DNA from: Pseudomonadota bacterium
GTDB lineage: Bacteria > Pseudomonadota > Alphaproteobacteria > Rhizobiales > Xanthobacteraceae
Reading direction: 5' to 3'
Assembly (NCBI GenBank): GCA_023390955.1
Contig: JAEWBW010000171.1
Coordinates: 1-9,786 of the forward strand
Length of the DNA: 9,786 nucleotides
Shown: positions 7,567-9,786 of the stretch, piece by piece
Layout of the letters: each line of letters starts with the position of its first letter
Numbering within the stretch: the first letter of the stretch is position 1
The notes under the pieces: model-generated
The model's input: the letters and a program-made list of their open reading frames with translations, nothing else
Told to the model about the DNA's origin: nothing
Database searches by the model: none
Translations under genes and position numbers: made by a program

Positions 7567-7830
7567 GCGGGATCCGGAACTGACTTGCCGCGAGATCATG
7601 CCGAGAACGACAGCCTGACGGTCGTATCGCCACTCTGGCAAAGATACCTACCGATATCTTACGCCGTTCGCAGAGACACGGCGGTTGGTGTCGCAGAATA
7701 GAGCGGGATTGCGGCCGTGCGGTGATACGTGCGCGCCGCCCCAATTCCTCAGGTAAAATTTGAACAGTGGGCTGAACGTTTGCGCGAAACTTGTCTGCGA
7801 TAAGCAGCGGGTTAGCCGCGAGGAACAGCC
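7567..7830. other. Gene-free gap between corA and the small CxxC gene
   Basis: I find no convincing gene here on either strand. The only symmetry noticed is a short AAGATA/TATCTT inverted repeat (7641-7646/7655-7660) without a T-run. The promoter of the small gene presumably lies in the AT-richer part just before it (about 7740-7810), but no clear -35/-10 boxes were recognised. Confidence 0.4.
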
Positions 7831-8052
7831 ATGGTTGAAAAACACATAACGACGCCCCGCAACGTCATCGATCTGACGAGCTATCGTCAGGCCGTGGCGA
7901 GCGGCAAGGCGCCGTCGATGTCGGCACGCATGTGCCGGCACTGTGGTGCTCCGCTGCTCGATGGCGAGAACGATGACGATTGCTCGACTGCATTCAACGC
8001 AGCCGCCGCTCCACGGTTGCGCGAACGGTCACGTCGAATTCGACTCGATTGA
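7831..8052 (+). CDS. Small hypothetical protein with CxxC motif
   Basis: A 73-residue protein that I do not recognise by function. The start is well supported: GAGGAA (7820-7825) stands five bases before the ATG. The N-terminal part (about 1-26, NVIDLTSYRQAVASGKAP) is polar and may be helical. A CRHCGAPLLDGE stretch puts Cys at 35 and 38 in a knuckle like half a zinc ribbon, with one further Cys at 51. The C-terminus is Arg-rich (RLRERSRRIRLD). With only three Cys and nearby His37, metal binding is possible but unproven. There is no signal peptide or membrane segment. It is transcribed alone, apparently, and converges on the methyltransferase gene 82 bp away. A small nucleic-acid-associated or regulatory protein would fit, but that is a guess. 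Confidence 0.72.
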   Translation: MVEKHITTPRNVIDLTSYRQAVASGKAPSMSARMCRHCGAPLLDGENDDDCSTAFNAAAAPRLRERSRRIRLD

Positions 8053-8070
8053 GGAGTGGAAGGAAGGGCA

Positions 8071-8107
8071 GGCGATCCAGTCTTGCGGCGGCGTTGTCTG
8101 GATCGCC
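8071..8107. terminator. Inverted repeat between convergent genes
   Basis: GGCGATCCAG (8071-8080) and CTGGATCGCC (8098-8107) are perfect inverted copies around a 17-nt loop. Flanking GGAAG (8062-8066) and CTTCC (8111-8115) could extend the stem imperfectly. It lies between the ends of the small CxxC gene and the methyltransferase gene, where a shared terminator is expected. No T-run is present, so it may instead be a repeat element. Confidence 0.45.
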
Positions 8108-8134
8108 TAGCTTCCGCCCTTCGCGACAATTTCC

Positions 8135-8905
8135 CTAGCGCTTTATGATCTCAGCCGTCGAGACGATGGTCTCGGCGATGGCGCCATTGCGGCCGAACGA
8201 GGCCAGATGGCTCTCGACCTCGCGCAGCGCCGCCTCGACATTGTCACCCAATGCTTCGGGCGACGATGACGAGTAGGTGAGTACGCGTTGTGTCAGGTCC
8301 TGCACGCTGACCATGTGGCTGGTTTCGACCGCGACGAGCTCAGTGGGGGCAAAGGCGCTGCCGCGAAAGAACGCCGGCAAGTCGCGATGGATGCGCGTGC
8401 CTTTGCCGGCTTCCTCCCAGAGCTTGGCCGGCGACCAGCGGCGGCGGATCTCGTTGTAGCCCTCGAGCCACGGATTGCTGACGTCCGTCGCCGAGAACGA
8501 GGCGCAGATGGCAATTGCACCGCCGGGTGCAACCAGCCCATCGAGCCGTGCCAGCGTCGGCTCACGATCCATCCAATGCAGCGCACGGCCGATCGTAACG
8601 ACATCGAAGCTGCCGATGTCCGGGGCAAGCGCCTCGGTCTTGCCTTCGATCAGCGTGAGCGGCTGGCCTGCGCTCGCAGCCGCGCGCCGCGCCGCATCCA
8701 GCATTGCGGGCTCCGGGTCGACGCCGACAATGCGCCCGAGATGGGGCGCGAAGCCGAGCGCCAGCAGGCCGGGGCCGGTGCCGAGATCGATCAGGCTGCT
8801 CTCTTTGGTGAGGCCGAGCTTGTGCGCGACGCTGCGAAAGAATTCGTTCGGATAGGGCGGGCGCAAATGCTCGTAGAGTGATGCCGTGCTTGCGAACCGG
8901 CCCAT
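8135..8905 (-). CDS. Class I SAM-dependent methyltransferase
   Basis: A 256-residue, probably cytoplasmic methyltransferase. The Rossmann-fold SAM site is clear. Motif I LIDLGTGPG is at 38-46, the acidic end of strand 2 is in VGVDPEP (60-66), and the motif IV region FDVVTIGRALHWMD is at 100-113, followed by LVAPGGAIAI. The N-terminus has YEHLRPPYP (11-19), typical of the subgroup that resembles trans-aconitate methyltransferases and yeast Crg1-like enzymes acting on small molecules. The C-terminal third (about 150-256) would form the substrate cap and carries no recognisable signature, so the substrate is unknown. The ATG at 8905 is the natural start directly before the RFASTASLYEHLRPPYP block. 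Its ribosome site is weak (GGTGAAAGC). It ends convergently with the small CxxC gene, and upstream lie a long inverted repeat and the SDR gene. Confidence 0.9.
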   Translation of the reverse strand: MGRFASTASLYEHLRPPYPNEFFRSVAHKLGLTKESSLIDLGTGPGLLALGFAPHLGRIVGVDPEPAMLDAARRAAASAGQPLTLIEGKTEALAPDIGSFDVVTIGRALHWMDREPTLARLDGLVAPGGAIAICASFSATDVSNPWLEGYNEIRRRWSPAKLWEEAGKGTRIHRDLPAFFRGSAFAPTELVAVETSHMVSVQDLTQRVLTYSSSSPEALGDNVEAALREVESHLASFGRNGAIAETIVSTAEIIKR

Positions 8906-9177
8906 GCTTTCACCGTTTGACTTACACGTTGTCCTAGGTCGGGCGAATTAAGCCGCGAGATTGAGAAAGCGTGTCTGCGACCGTAGGATGGGTAGAGCGA
9001 AGCGAAACCCATCATGTTTCCGCGAGGAGGATGCGCGATGGGTTTCGCTTCGCTCTACCCATCCTTCGAGTGCACGTCGGAGAACCGAGACGCTACGCTC
9101 GTAATGACGATTGGAGAGGTCGACGCATCACGCTTCGCTCCTTCGCTTTGAAAGCGCCGCGCAACGACGCGTGCGGA
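8906..9177. other. Repeat-rich gap between methyltransferase and SDR genes
   Basis: This 272-bp stretch has no credible gene. It holds the 29-bp inverted repeat (8985-9065). Just after it, around 9090-9115, comes a segment (GACGCTACGCTCGTAATGACG) resembling another dispersed Bradyrhizobium-type repeat. The methyltransferase promoter probably lies in 8906-8984. A minor CGCTTT/AAAGCG hairpin is at 9144-9156, past the SDR stop. Confidence 0.45.
8985..9065. repeat. Long perfect inverted repeat (29-bp arms)
   Basis: The 29 bases 8985-9013 (beginning AGGATGGGTAGAGCG) are matched exactly in inverse by 9037-9065 (ending CGCTCTACCCATCCT), around a 23-nt loop. After one mismatch, two more pairs are possible (8982-8983 with 9067-9068). 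The arm sequence matches a dispersed intergenic repeat I recall from Bradyrhizobium. It lies between two minus-strand genes and may end or stabilise the SDR transcript. Confidence 0.85.
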
Positions 9178-9786
9178 TCACACGTGCTGGCCGCCGTTGA
9201 TGTGGATCTCGGCGCCGTTGACGTAGGAACTGGTGTCCGTGCACAGCACGTAGATGATCTTGGCGACCTCGTCGGGGGTGCCGAGGCGGTGCATCGGGAT
9301 CTGCTGGTCGACGATCTTCTCGGTGCCCGGCGACAGGATCGAAGTGTCGATCTCGCCCGGCGCGATCGCGTTGACGCGGACGCCGACGCGGCCGAAGTCG
9401 GAGGCCATCTCGCGCGTCAGCGCGGCAAGCGCGGCCTTCGAGGTGGCATAGGCGGCGCCCGCGAACGGATGCACGCGCGAGCCCGCGATCGAGGTGACGT
9501 TCACGACCGAACCCTTGGCCGCCTTCAACTCCTCGATCAGGCCGCGCGCGATCATGATCGGCGCGAAGAAGTTGACGTGGAAGACATGCGTCCAGGTGTC
9601 GAGCTCAGTGTCGACCGAGCCGAGCCGGGCGCCGCCAGGACCTTTCGGCGAGATCGCGGCGTTGTTGACCAGCGCGTGCAGCACGCCACCTTCGAGGCGG
9701 TTGCGGATTTCAGAGATCGCGCGCGACGTATCCTGGGGATCGCCGAGGTCGACCTGGATGTGATCCTCGGGGCCTGCGTCCCACGG
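9178..9786 (-). CDS. SDR-family NAD(P)-dependent oxidoreductase, C-terminal part (5' end outside window)
   Basis: A short-chain dehydrogenase/reductase cut by the window's right edge. The frame stays open to the last base, with about 202 residues visible of a usual ~240-255. The missing part includes the TGxxxGxG cofactor loop. Seen from the edge inward: QVDLGDPQDTSRAI, where the Asp after the strand contacts the adenine in this family; LVNNAA (NNAG-type motif); the VVNVTSIAGSR strand with catalytic Ser; YATSK with catalytic Tyr and Lys; RVNAIAPGEIDTSIL; and the C-terminal VNGAEIHINGGQHV. The catalytic triad is intact. An in-frame GTG at 9684 lies mid-domain and is not the start. Many relatives are named 3-oxoacyl-ACP reductase-like or glucose dehydrogenase-like, but the substrate cannot be told here. 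A repeat-rich gap follows its stop. Confidence 0.92.
   Translation of the reverse strand, partial: PWDAGPEDHIQVDLGDPQDTSRAISEIRNRLEGGVLHALVNNAAISPKGPGGARLGSVDTELDTWTHVFHVNFFAPIMIARGLIEELKAAKGSVVNVTSIAGSRVHPFAGAAYATSKAALAALTREMASDFGRVGVRVNAIAPGEIDTSILSPGTEKIVDQQIPMHRLGTPDEVAKIIYVLCTDTSSYVNGAEIHINGGQHV

Noticed and set aside
6523..7641. Minus-strand open frame of 372 codons opposite corA
   Set aside because: The product is His/Arg/Asp-rich shadow sequence, while the plus strand carries a complete CorA with GMN and two membrane segments.
7648..7941. Minus-strand 97-codon frame over the corA downstream gap and the small CxxC gene start
   Set aside because: It overlaps the well-supported start of the plus-strand gene, and its composition is unlike a real protein.
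8985..9065. Terminal inverted repeats of an insertion sequence
   Set aside because: The arms are only 23 bp apart with no transposase between them and no visible target-site duplication. This is a palindromic repeat, not an IS.

Overview
The window reads as a stretch of alphaproteobacterial chromosome, most likely Bradyrhizobium or a close Rhizobiales relative. Three things point there: high GC with strong G/C third-codon bias, protein sequences typical of that group, and intergenic palindromes that resemble repeats I recall from Bradyrhizobium genomes. The assignment is by recognition, not by a search. It holds ten protein-coding genes, two of them cut by the window edges. I see no rRNA, tRNA, CRISPR array, insertion sequence, integrase or phage gene.

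Layout. Bases 1-635 (+) hold the C-terminal half of glutaryl-CoA dehydrogenase (gcdH). After a composite palindromic repeat (646-764) comes an MBL-fold hydrolase with a winged-helix tail (800-1723, +). It converges on a DUF1499 membrane protein (1734-2588, -), and the two stop codons sit in one small hairpin. An AlkK/DmdB-type acyl-CoA ligase follows (2756-4384, -). It diverges across a very short gap from an exported extensin-family protein (4432-5523, +). That gene ends inside a bidirectional terminator hairpin shared with a convergent lipoprotein L,D-transpeptidase (5560-6249, -). A 339-bp gene-free region with three related GCCACA-type repeats precedes a CorA-type magnesium transporter (6589-7566, +). 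A 73-residue protein with a CxxC motif (7831-8052, +) converges on a SAM-dependent methyltransferase (8135-8905, -). The window closes with a long perfect inverted repeat and the C-terminal part of an SDR oxidoreductase (9178-9786, -).

How the genes fit together. This is mostly a set of single-gene units in alternating orientation, not one operon or a defence/secretion cluster. Two loose themes appear: acyl-CoA metabolism (gcdH, acyl-CoA ligase) and the periplasm or cell wall (extensin-family protein with M15-like metal ligands, L,D-transpeptidase). I found no convincing previously undescribed multi-gene system. The points worth a second look are the repeat elements, the coding/terminator overlap, the corA upstream repeats, the small CxxC protein and the cell-wall gene pair.
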